From: Deltaproteobacteria bacterium
GTDB taxonomy: Bacteria > UBA10199 > GCA-002796325 > JACPFF01
Assembly: GCA_016183065.1 (NCBI GenBank)
Contig: JACPFF010000003.1
Location: 1-6,975 of the forward strand
Length of the DNA stretch: 6,975 nt
Reading direction: 5' to 3'
Shown in pieces: positions 1 to 6,254 of the stretch (the first letter of the stretch is position 1; every line of letters begins with the position of its first letter). The notes beneath the pieces are model-generated. The model worked only from the letters and a program-made list of their open reading frames with translations. It was not told where the DNA came from and did no database searches. A program made the translations under genes and the position numbers.

Positions 1-1
1 C

Positions 2-823
2 CACGCCCGGGACCTCGACCCGACGTGGGGCCGCTTCCTCACCCCGGACCCCGTGGTGAGCGATCCCACCGATGCGCAGGCGTATAACCGGTACGCCTAC
101 GCCCGCAACAACCCGTTCCGGTACACCGATCCGACGGGGTATTTTGAAACCGCCGACATGTTTGGGGATCCCGCTTCGGATAAGGACAACGACACCATCG
201 TGGATGATTTTTATGAAGTCGATTACGAAACCGACGCGCGCGCTCCGGTCCCAGCCGACCCCCCGAACCTCGTGGCCAGGACCACTGGGGCGGACGAGGC
301 GGTGCCACCGCCCGCCTGGTATCACGCGGGGACTGTCGAGACGCCGCCCGCGCATCCGCACACGGGGCGCCACGTCGGCATTGTCTATGTGACGGGGCAT
401 CGGTTTGCACACATCGGTCCCTATCACACGGCCATTGAATATACGAATGAGTTGGGGCAAGCTCGGTGGGTGAGTGCGGGACCGCAGGGGGGCAACTTGG
501 TGAGTGGCCAAGGCGGGGCGTTTGGGGTTGGGGTCTATAAGGCCGAACGCGCCACCGATCGCCCCGGCAAGAATGCGACGTTGGGGACGGTGACCCCGCC
601 GGTCGGAGAAGCGCCGGGGGCGTATTTTGAGCGCATTCGCGCCGCCGATGCGGCGTATTGTGATTGTATTGGATATCCGTTGGATGGAGGATATTTCAGT
701 GGGGCACAGAACTCGAATAGTTATACACGGGGGTTGATCGAAGGTACCGGGGGGACGACCGCCGTAGACTTTGGCGAATATACGAGTGGCAATAATCCTG
801 TGTCTGACTGGTATTTCAAATAA
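2..823 (+). CDS. Rhs protein C-terminus with variable toxin-like tail (5' partial)
   Basis: The frame is open from the window edge, so the start lies upstream; the internal GTG at 53 is not a credible start. Visible residues 1-47 are the end of the Rhs-associated core: the GRFLTPDP motif, then YNRYAYARNNP and YTDPTGY. This conserved segment marks where the core is cleaved or ends and the variable toxin tail begins. The tail (residues ~48-273) drops in GC content, as is usual for swapped Rhs tips. It contains GPYHTAIEY (His142), a GPQGGNLV segment near 160-167, two cysteines (220, 222) and QNSNSYTRGL (237-245). I recall this His...GPxGG...NSNS[YF] pattern in other Rhs tails. Its order resembles permuted papain-like folds in which His precedes an N-C-N motif, but Ser238 occupies the Cys position, so catalysis is uncertain. 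The probable role is an intercellular antagonism effector. The Rhs assignment is secure; the toxin activity is unproven. Confidence 0.88.
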   Translation, partial: HARDLDPTWGRFLTPDPVVSDPTDAQAYNRYAYARNNPFRYTDPTGYFETADMFGDPASDKDNDTIVDDFYEVDYETDARAPVPADPPNLVARTTGADEAVPPPAWYHAGTVETPPAHPHTGRHVGIVYVTGHRFAHIGPYHTAIEYTNELGQARWVSAGPQGGNLVSGQGGAFGVGVYKAERATDRPGKNATLGTVTPPVGEAPGAYFERIRAADAAYCDCIGYPLDGGYFSGAQNSNSYTRGLIEGTGGTTAVDFGEYTSGNNPVSDWYFK

Positions 824-853
824 ACACAGGCAGCGAGATTTGAAGGAGGGTGG

Positions 854-1438
854 ATGTATAGTCAGCTATTTGTTCAGCGATACATATGGTATGGCTTCGG
901 GATAGGCCTTGGATATGTCTTAGCGATCCCGTTAACCATCGGCAGCGGAGCACTACTTTCCACTGTTGGCGCGGCGCTTCCACCTGTAGCAATTCTTTTG
1001 CCGGGAGTATGGTTTCATAGGTATGGAGTGAGCCTGGAACTCCTGGTGGGAGTATTGCTGCACAGCAGTCTTTTTCTGCTCTTCAATGTCTATCTCTTTC
1101 GCCGATATCGTCGTCACCGAGTGTTTTCCTCATGGCGGGCCTGTGCCCCGACCCTGTGGGGGCTGGCACTCGTGTTGGGGCTCGATGTCGCGTATTGGGC
1201 GTTTGCGCTGACCTCGTCCCCTGTGGGGATCGCGCATCAAGGGATGACATATCTCATTGTGTATGGTGCGCTGAACGTCTTAGTCTTTCTTGGGGCCACC
1301 GGGGTACTCTGGGGTCTGGTGCGGCAGGCACGACGACAGCAGACCACCATTGCCCCGCTGTCACTGTTGACCCTCCACTTTTGTATTTATCTTGCCGGGC
1401 TGACAATCTTGTTTCCATACATTGGAGAACTGCCGTAG
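854..1438 (+). CDS. Polytopic membrane protein, candidate immunity protein of the Rhs tail
   Basis: This is a 194-residue integral membrane protein. Hydrophobic segments lie at about 11-52 (one or two helices), 61-83, 100-119, 130-156 and 167-189, so roughly five or six helices. A basic loop, RRYRRHR (83-89), follows the second major segment and probably faces the cytoplasm. The ATG start is supported by AAGGAGG at 843-849, four bases upstream. The gene begins 30 bp after the rhs stop on the same strand, the usual slot for the cognate immunity gene of an Rhs toxin tip. I recognise no family. Most immunity proteins against cytoplasmic toxins are soluble, so a membrane immunity protein would suggest a toxin acting at or across the membrane; alternatively this is an unrelated cargo gene. 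The coding call is strong; the role is inferred from position only. Confidence 0.72.
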   Translation: MYSQLFVQRYIWYGFGIGLGYVLAIPLTIGSGALLSTVGAALPPVAILLPGVWFHRYGVSLELLVGVLLHSSLFLLFNVYLFRRYRRHRVFSSWRACAPTLWGLALVLGLDVAYWAFALTSSPVGIAHQGMTYLIVYGALNVLVFLGATGVLWGLVRQARRQQTTIAPLSLLTLHFCIYLAGLTILFPYIGELP

Positions 1439-1466
1439 CTATTGACATACGCATAAATAATAGAAT

Positions 1467-1628
1467 CTAAGGCCACGACAATTCCGATGCCTTGAGGCAG
1501 GACCGAAGCAGTGTTTGGGAACGTTTCAGCCTCTGAAAGGGTTGATCGAGCAGCCGCCTCAGGTGTGGGAGATTCTTGGGGACGCTGTTGGCGACCGCAT
1601 GCTTCAGGTTGTTCCAGACAAATTCAAC
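1467..1628 (-). pseudogene. IS630-family transposase, 3' fragment
   Basis: Read on the minus strand, the frame gives VEFVWNNLKHAVANSVPKNL and then a basic, leucine-rich end finishing in ASELSWP before a TAG stop (1467-1469). The VE.VW..LK block is the conserved C-terminal motif of IS630/Tc1-like DDE transposases, and its Glu (codon 1623-1625) is the third catalytic acidic residue. About 53 codons remain. Upstream of the Val codon (1626-1628) the expected LNP residues are absent and the frame runs into Rhs-like DNA, so roughly the first 80-85% of the transposase, including both catalytic Asp residues, is gone. It cannot be active by itself. No terminal inverted repeat could be identified in the 28 bp between 1439 and the stop codon. 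Confidence 0.8.
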
Positions 1629-1629
1629 G

Positions 1630-2283
1630 GTGGCCCTGGCGGCGAACCCCCTCGACAATGCCCTGATTGCAGCGATCGACACCCTGGAGGCCACGACCCG
1701 CGTCACGCTGACGGAGCCGCAGACGGGGCGGACGGTGGCGGTGTTTGAAACACCGGCGGCGTCGGGGGCCCGTGCGCTGGGCCGGCTGCTGGGGCCGATC
1801 GCCGACCTCGCGCGGGGCTTGGATTACCAGACGGTGGCGTTCCTGGCGGCGACGCGGGGCGATGCGCTCACGGCGGCGGTCTATGAAACTTCCGGGTACG
1901 TCATACCCTGTGCAACGTCCTGATCTGACTTGGGGATTCAGGCGTGCCTGGGCAAAATGCGCCTCCCCGCGGGGGACACCGGGGTCCCGTGGCTGACCAC
2001 CGACGATCCGACGCCGCTCGTCTACCTCTACCCCGATCCGCTCAGGTCGACGTGGCTCGTGACGGAGGGGAAAGCGAGCGCCGTGCACGCGGGGATCCGC
2101 TACACGAAGGGCCAAGTCCTCCAACGCTACGCCTACGGCCCCTTCGGCGCGGCCACCTTCCAGCTCAATCCCGACCTTGGGGCGCCGACCCCCGCCCACG
2201 CGGCGCTCCTCACCACGCCGTCGTACACCGGTCACCGGGCGCTTCCGGGCGTGGGCCTCCTGGATGCCCACGCCCGGGACCTC
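1630..2283 (+). pseudogene. Broken second rhs core fragment
   Basis: One plus-strand frame runs from the IS630 junction with an in-frame TGA at 1921-1923. The part after the stop is recognisable Rhs core: LVYLYPDPLRSTWLVTEG (the Y.Y.D.lGS motif), then LQRYAYGPFG, then YTGHRALPGVGLLDAHARDL. The intact gene at the window start continues from the same point (HARDLDPTWGRFL). Residues encoded by 1630-1920 are low-complexity, Ala/Thr/Arg-rich and not clearly Rhs; they may come from a more N-terminal part of an rhs gene. Identity to the window start covers at least 16 bases (2268-2283 against 1-16) and then ends abruptly. There is no start codon with a ribosome-binding site, and no toxin tail follows. 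It is best read as a displaced or deleted rhs copy truncated by rearrangement. High GC produces long spurious antisense frames here. Confidence 0.72.
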
Positions 2284-2327
2284 AGCGACAACTGGGGCTG
2301 GGATTATATCGAACAGAGCTACCGACA

Positions 2328-2353
2328 GCGCTTGCTGCTTACGCTGCAAGCGC
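2328..2353 (-). terminator. Stem-loop across the histidine kinase stop codon
   Basis: GCGCTTGC (2328-2335) and GCAAGCGC (2346-2353) form a perfect 8-bp stem with a 10-base loop that contains the TAA stop of the kinase gene. It sits at the end of the four-gene minus-strand operon. No T-run follows on the minus strand, so it is not a canonical intrinsic terminator; it could stabilise the mRNA 3' end or simply be coding sequence. Function uncertain. Confidence 0.25.
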
Positions 2354-3460
2354 GTGGGGGAATGTGAGGCGAAAAATGGTCCCGTGATGCGGGGAAGAGT
2401 CACAGGTGAGGGTGCCACCGCGGGCGGTGACTACTTCACGGACGACCTGCATGCCGATGCCGTGGCCGTCGTCCTTGCCGGCAGTGTAACCGCCCTGTAG
2501 GACACGAGGTATGACCTCAGCGGGAATCCCTGGGCCACTGTCGGCTACTTCGAGGATAATTTGATCTTGACGGACATAGGAACAGAGTCGCAGCTGGCGT
2601 AACCGTTGGGGCCCCATCTTTTGCATTGCCTCTAGCGCGTTTTTCATAACATTCCCCAAAGCACGTTGGAGGCCGATTCGGTCCCCTGCAACGCACGCAT
2701 TGCTCTCATGCGTGGAGAGAAACTCGACTCCCACCCCCAAGGGTTGGGTTTGAAACTCACGGACGAGTTCATTGCAAAGAGTGTCGAGCGAAAACCAAGT
2801 ACATGGTTCTTTCGCGGGCACTTCGTCTTGCAGCTCGAGAAGGGTCTCCGCGATATTCTGCAACCGTCCACAGCCGAGACCAAGGCCTTCGATGACCTGA
2901 TTGATACTGTCGGGATCGCGGTGATCGCGCAGAAACGCGGCGACTGTCTGAATCGTGGTCAGCGGGGAGCGGAGATCATGTGCCACCTGCCGTGCCAATC
3001 GCCCAAGGGCGGCCTGAGCCGTGGCTGCGGCGAGAGCCTTGGTTTGTGTCCGCACAGTGGACAAAAGCTGATTCATACATCGCGCGAGTACACCGACTTC
3101 ATCCTCACGTTGCGCCAAGGATTCAGAGATTTGCAACGTTTCCGTTTGTGTCACCAACGCGGCCTCGGCCACAAAACGCCGCAGCGGATCGCTCAAGAGA
3201 TGCGCAACTGCGACAACAGTGACGGCCACCGCAACAATAATAATGCATGCAATGAGCACAAAAGCCGTCGCCTGTGCTGTCAACAGCGCGGTCACCGGTT
3301 GTCCCAACGTATCCAGGGCCTGTAATTGTTGTCGTAAGAAGAGAAAGCTGAGAGAAAAGGTAACGAGAAGAACGAAGCCGAGGATGCATGGCAAGGCGAT
3401 CAGCAGCTTGTTCCGAATCGATCGCTGGAAGAAACGCCAGCTCCGCATTACGAATGACAT
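2339..3460 (-). CDS. Sensor histidine kinase (HAMP, HisKA, HATPase)
   Basis: A 373-residue membrane kinase that should autophosphorylate on His and pass phosphate to a response regulator not present here. Numbered from the ATG at 3460: membrane segments at ~19-42 and ~64-88 enclose a short loop of about 21 residues. A HAMP-like linker (~89-137) precedes the H-box HDLRSPL with His161. The N-box is NVMKNALEAM (Asn270, Asn274), G1 is VADSGPGIP (Asp307, Gly309, Gly311) and G2 is GHGIG (332-336). All residues needed for ATP binding and autophosphorylation are present. The start is fixed by GGAGG at 3465-3469, four bases upstream. A longer frame to 3574 would overlap the exporter by about 100 bp and is unlikely. 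The gene begins 13 bp after the exporter stop, so it is probably co-transcribed. With so small an outside loop it may sense within the membrane or through a partner such as the exporter; this is inference. Confidence 0.92.
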   Translation of the reverse strand: MSFVMRSWRFFQRSIRNKLLIALPCILGFVLLVTFSLSFLFLRQQLQALDTLGQPVTALLTAQATAFVLIACIIIVAVAVTVVAVAHLLSDPLRRFVAEAALVTQTETLQISESLAQREDEVGVLARCMNQLLSTVRTQTKALAAATAQAALGRLARQVAHDLRSPLTTIQTVAAFLRDHRDPDSINQVIEGLGLGCGRLQNIAETLLELQDEVPAKEPCTWFSLDTLCNELVREFQTQPLGVGVEFLSTHESNACVAGDRIGLQRALGNVMKNALEAMQKMGPQRLRQLRLCSYVRQDQIILEVADSGPGIPAEVIPRVLQGGYTAGKDDGHGIGMQVVREVVTARGGTLTCDSSPHHGTIFRLTFPHALAA

Positions 3461-3464
3461 ACAG

Positions 3465-3469
3465 CCTCC
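3465..3469 (-). promoter_or_regulatory. Ribosome-binding site deciding the kinase start
   Basis: GGAGG on the minus strand, four bases before the ATG at 3460-3458. It overlaps no other gene and lies in the 13-bp gap after the exporter stop. It supports this start over the in-frame upstream codon at 3574. Confidence 0.75.
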
Positions 3470-3473
3470 GTTT

Positions 3474-4859
3474 CTAATCTGCAGCCTCCGCGAACGTCGA
3501 TGACACAGCCACCATCTGCGGAGAAACGTCTCCCACCTGTTGATGAAAATAGCGACACAGCGCCACATGCACAATGCACGTCAGAATAAGTAAGAACGAC
3601 GCCGGTAACATCCACCCCACCACCGTCGTCTCCCCACTCCATCCACTGGAGGGAAGGGCAAAAATGACAATGGCCACATCGACCAACATCGGACCAATAG
3701 AATTGATTGTGGCCCGTTCTCGCGCATTGATGGTTGGCACTGCAACATTCAGGAGTGTTTCGTAGGCCGGCATCAAAAAACCAAAAGCCACATTGAAACC
3801 GACAAACGCTACCAGAAAGATCATCGGCGTTAACCTGCCAGAGAGCTTAAATGCCCCCAATACGAGAATCGACACAGACATCACGACACAAATGCCGCCA
3901 AACCAATGCCACAGACGCAATGGAGATCCTAGTGTGAATGGATGCATTCGCGCACCAGCCAAAATTCGCAAAAGCAGTCGTGCCCCACCATAGGCGGCCC
4001 CCATACCACCAAAGGTTATCAGATACCAATAGAGGGTCATCTGCCCGATTCCAAAGTTTGATCGCAATGCAATCGGCCATAAAATTTCGACAAGATGAAC
4101 AATCATCATAAACCCAACAAACATGACCGTCATATACCGAACGGGTGGATGTTGAATACACACACGCCATCCAACCACCATGATTTCACGGACCCGTTGA
4201 CGTGCTTCCCGAACAAAAGGGTTTCCATGATGAAACTGCAGTGATTGAGTTTCTGGCATGGTCGCCCCACAATAGATAGCACAGAGGAGTGCCGCCAAAC
4301 TGCCAAGACCGAAGGCAATGAACACAACGCCTGAAAGATAACACCAGACACCAATGCCGGCACCAATGATCTTTGCCGCGAGCGAAGCACTTGCCACCCG
4401 CGCAAGAATAGGACCATGACCACCGTCGATGCCACGTTCATTGACCGAGTCGACAATCCACGCTGTAATAGAGCCCGTATAAAATGAATAGCTCACCGCC
4501 TTCAATAGTGCCGCAGTGGCTGCGATGAATAGGGAAAGACCAAAGGCGGGAATAAAGTAGATCCATGCGCGCAGAAAATAGACAAGGGCTTCAAGAGCAA
4601 AACATAGGACAATGGCCTTTTTGCGCCCCAGATAATCACCCAGCGCACCAGTGGGTATCTCCAAAAACACTGTTGCAAGACTCATGAGCATATAGATACC
4701 AACTGTCATCTTGAGGGCAGTTGGACTGGCTCCAAAATGCTCATAGAGAAAGACGTGGTACGTCACCTGCATCAAGCCACAGGCAAGCCCATACACTGAC
4801 TTCAGAAGGCGTGCGCTACGCCATACATCGTGAATTGCGGGCGGAATGGTAGTGATCAT
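3474..4859 (-). CDS. MFS transporter, probable exporter
   Basis: A 461-residue inner-membrane protein with about twelve hydrophobic segments. Residues 68-80 (EIPTGALGDYLGRK) contain MFS motif A, G-x-L-x-D-x-x-G-R-K, in the loop between helices 2 and 3; the preceding EIPTG is common in drug/proton antiporter-like and peptide-exporting MFS proteins. A hydrophilic central loop (~210-235) separates the two halves, and the end is a short cytoplasmic-type tail. I choose the ATG at 4859-4857 because it overlaps the stop of the small upstream gene as ATGA, giving translational coupling. A GTG at 4907 in the same frame has no ribosome-binding site. The gene lies between the small peptide gene and the kinase. 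The inferred job is export of whatever the radical SAM enzyme and peptide gene make, or self-resistance. The substrate cannot be read from sequence. Confidence 0.9.
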   Translation of the reverse strand: MITTIPPAIHDVWRSARLLKSVYGLACGLMQVTYHVFLYEHFGASPTALKMTVGIYMLMSLATVFLEIPTGALGDYLGRKKAIVLCFALEALVYFLRAWIYFIPAFGLSLFIAATAALLKAVSYSFYTGSITAWIVDSVNERGIDGGHGPILARVASASLAAKIIGAGIGVWCYLSGVVFIAFGLGSLAALLCAIYCGATMPETQSLQFHHGNPFVREARQRVREIMVVGWRVCIQHPPVRYMTVMFVGFMMIVHLVEILWPIALRSNFGIGQMTLYWYLITFGGMGAAYGGARLLLRILAGARMHPFTLGSPLRLWHWFGGICVVMSVSILVLGAFKLSGRLTPMIFLVAFVGFNVAFGFLMPAYETLLNVAVPTINARERATINSIGPMLVDVAIVIFALPSSGWSGETTVVGWMLPASFLLILTCIVHVALCRYFHQQVGDVSPQMVAVSSTFAEAAD

Positions 4860-4990
4860 ACCCCCGATTTGCTCGTTGCACTGGCAGACCCCAAATGCAT
4901 CTTCCACCGTGCAATGCGGGCGCGCAGAGCGATGGCCTCAATGGGCAGATGTGCCAACACGCGCAGCATGAGCTGTTTGTATCGTGCCAT
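4856..4990 (-). CDS. Hidden 44-codon basic peptide gene, candidate modified-peptide precursor
   Basis: A short minus-strand frame, ATG at 4990-4988, encodes a 44-residue peptide beginning MARYKQLMLRVLAHLPIEAI and ending in a Gly/Ser/Ala/Thr-rich tail, SASATSKSGV. It has eight Lys/Arg against one Glu, with a hydrophobic heptad-like stretch at 8-22 and an ARWKMHLG segment at 27-34. AGGAAG at 4998-5003 lies seven bases before the ATG; another ATG at 4996 is possible but too close to this site. The first 53 bases overlap the radical SAM 3' end in another frame. The TGA stop (4858-4856) overlaps the exporter ATG as ATGA. The gene therefore fills exactly the space between enzyme and exporter and appears translationally coupled to both. 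In ribosomally made peptide systems a precursor commonly sits beside its radical SAM maturase and exporter. No known precursor family is recognised; it could instead be a small regulatory or membrane-bound accessory peptide. Confidence 0.5.
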   Translation of the reverse strand: MARYKQLMLRVLAHLPIEAIALRARIARWKMHLGSASATSKSGV

Positions 4991-6107
4991 ATACATTCTT
5001 CCTTTCATGGAGAGAGTACGACGCCACTTGACGTATGCTCTTAATCCATTGTTGCCAGTACCAACACGCCGTATCTGGACCGAAAAAATGCCCGTGTATG
5101 GCAAAGCTGGCATTCCGATCGCCACGACAGGCTACAAAATGGGAACAGGTCCCACATCCATCAATCTTGTTCTCACGCAGTTGCTGCATCAGGGGATGAC
5201 GCAAGAAGAGCTCCGCCATGTCCGTCTGTAGCACATTCCCCAGGACCGTTGGCGTGCGGCTCGTGACTTTGAATCCACCCTGATAGTCGATCACAAACGA
5301 GCCAAATCCGGTATTATCGGGGGTCCCGAGCTCGGGTTCGATCAAATGCCACAAGGGGCCCGCAGTATTGGTGGAGACATTGTAGCGCTGCGCAGCGGCA
5401 AAGATCGCCGTGTATGCCTGGTGCAACGCCGCACCCACCAAGGGCCGGTCGACACCAGTTGCCGTCAGCTGCTCCGCATGCCCCTCCAGTACCAATCGAA
5501 CAAAATCCATCGTCTCAGCGTGATGCGCACGCGCCACATGGAAAAAGTCGTCGACCCATGGCACAGATCGTTCACTCAAGACCGCCTGAAAATGGTACGG
5601 CACCGCAGCGTGCTGCAAGTATGCACACCCGGCCATTGTCTTAGCAAAGGATCCCGCTCCCCGAATCGCATCGTGCCGTGCGGCATCAGGGCCATCGACA
5701 CTGATCTGCACGAAGACGGCTAGATCACACAACATGCGCGCCACCCGTTCCGTAATTATGGTCCCATTACTTTGCACACTCAGATCAGCCGTTGGGAACC
5801 TCCGCCGTAGCTCCCGCAACAAGGGCTCGACAAATGGTGCCAAGAGCGGCTCCCCACCACACAACGTGATTTTCGGCACCATATGCAGTCGCTGCAACAA
5901 CTGCTCATATTGAGCAACCACTATCAGCCACTGAGCATAGGTAAGCGCTCCCACATTGTGATGGTGAGGCAAGTAACAATGATCACACCGTAAATTGCAG
6001 GCATTGGTAATATCGAACTGGACACTCAACAATGGCGGCTGCGCATCCACGTGGGGCCATACCCACTCACACACCCAGTCCACCGTTTTCCACAACCAGC
6101 GCACCAT
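4938..6107 (-). CDS. Radical SAM protein with single auxiliary-cluster (twitch/SPASM-like) region
   Basis: A 389-residue cytoplasmic iron-sulfur enzyme. The hallmark CNLRCDHC (Cys37, Cys41, Cys44) should bind the [4Fe-4S] cluster that cleaves S-adenosylmethionine. GGEP (84-87) is the SAM amino-group motif, SNGT (113-116) and ISVDGP (135-140) are typical barrel strands, and the barrel spans about 25-245. Near the C-terminus, GCGTCSHFVACRG supplies Cys318, Cys321 and Cys327, with Cys348 later, preceded by VLGNVL, a phrase common in SPASM proteins. The usual first SPASM Cys (before the LGN) and the CX3C cysteine are missing, so only one auxiliary cluster is likely. Enzymes of this build often modify peptides. 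There is no PqqD-like leader-binding domain. The Trp-rich N-terminus (residues 1-17) is unusual. The ATG at 6107 has AAGGGG eight bases upstream. It is the first gene of the operon. The family is certain; the substrate is unknown. Confidence 0.93.
   Translation of the reverse strand: MVRWLWKTVDWVCEWVWPHVDAQPPLLSVQFDITNACNLRCDHCYLPHHHNVGALTYAQWLIVVAQYEQLLQRLHMVPKITLCGGEPLLAPFVEPLLRELRRRFPTADLSVQSNGTIITERVARMLCDLAVFVQISVDGPDAARHDAIRGAGSFAKTMAGCAYLQHAAVPYHFQAVLSERSVPWVDDFFHVARAHHAETMDFVRLVLEGHAEQLTATGVDRPLVGAALHQAYTAIFAAAQRYNVSTNTAGPLWHLIEPELGTPDNTGFGSFVIDYQGGFKVTSRTPTVLGNVLQTDMAELFLRHPLMQQLRENKIDGCGTCSHFVACRGDRNASFAIHGHFFGPDTACWYWQQWIKSIRQVASYSLHERKNVYGTIQTAHAARVGTSAH
4998..5003 (-). promoter_or_regulatory. 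Ribosome-binding site of the 44-codon gene, inside the radical SAM gene
   Basis: AGGAAG on the minus strand, seven bases upstream of the ATG at 4990. It lies within the radical SAM coding region, as expected for an overlapping downstream gene. Its spacing favours Met at 4990 over Met at 4996 and 5008. Confidence 0.45.
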
Positions 6108-6124
6108 CCCGCATTCCCCTTGTC

Positions 6125-6164
6125 ACACGCCAACATGACGCTATGCGTCGACCCTTTGGCGTGT
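6125..6164. repeat. Nested inverted repeat upstream of the radical SAM operon
   Basis: The outer arms ACACGCCAA (6125-6133) and TTGGCGTGT (6156-6164) are perfect 9-bp complements. Inside them, GACGC-TAT-GCGTC (6137-6149) is a second perfect 5-bp inverted repeat with nearly the same centre. It lies 18-57 bp before the radical SAM start and overlaps the proposed promoter. It could be an operator for a dimeric regulator or an RNA stem in the 5' leader; the sequence alone does not decide. Confidence 0.6.
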
Positions 6165-6167
6165 CAA
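6140..6167 (-). promoter_or_regulatory. Putative sigma-70-type promoter for the operon
   Basis: On the minus strand TTGACA (6167-6162) is a perfect -35 box. With a 16-bp spacer the -10 candidate is CATAGC (6145-6140), which keeps only three of six consensus bases including the A and T at positions 2 and 3. Transcription would start near 6133, giving a leader of about 26 bases to the ATG at 6107. The -35 box sits inside the right arm of the nested inverted repeat and the -10 inside the inner one, so binding there would compete with RNA polymerase. A weak -10 would fit a regulated promoter. Confidence 0.35.
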
Positions 6168-6254
6168 TCTGAAAAACTGCCAACTTCAGTCCAGCGTAGG
6201 CCCTGTGATCGCAGCGGGGCGCACACGCTTAATGGATCACTTCCTCCGCGTGGA
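6168..6254. other. Intergenic stretch without recognisable feature
   Basis: Between the putative promoter and the stop of the unidentified upstream frame I see no gene, tRNA-like fold or long repeat. A GGAGGAA-GTG start on the minus strand (near 6240) reaches a stop after three codons, so it encodes nothing of note. Confidence 0.4.

Noticed and set aside
1442-1466. TTGACA followed by TAGAAT on the plus strand, promoter-like
   Set aside because: The spacer is only 13 bp, too short for a sigma-70 promoter, and nothing intact lies downstream on that strand.
1624-2418. 264-codon minus-strand open frame
   Set aside because: It is antisense to the recognisable Rhs core fragment, rich in Arg/Pro/Gly as expected from GC-rich antisense, and crosses the breakpoint at 2283.
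2666-3325. 219-codon plus-strand open frame
   Set aside because: Antisense shadow of the histidine kinase, whose catalytic boxes are all present on the other strand.
3461-3574. Longer kinase start at 3574
   Set aside because: It would overlap the exporter by about 100 bp and has no ribosome-binding site, whereas GGAGG precedes the ATG at 3460.
4860-4907. GTG start at 4907 for the MFS gene
   Set aside because: No ribosome-binding site is present and the added 16 residues are hydrophilic and Cys-rich; the ATG at 4859 is coupled to the small upstream gene.
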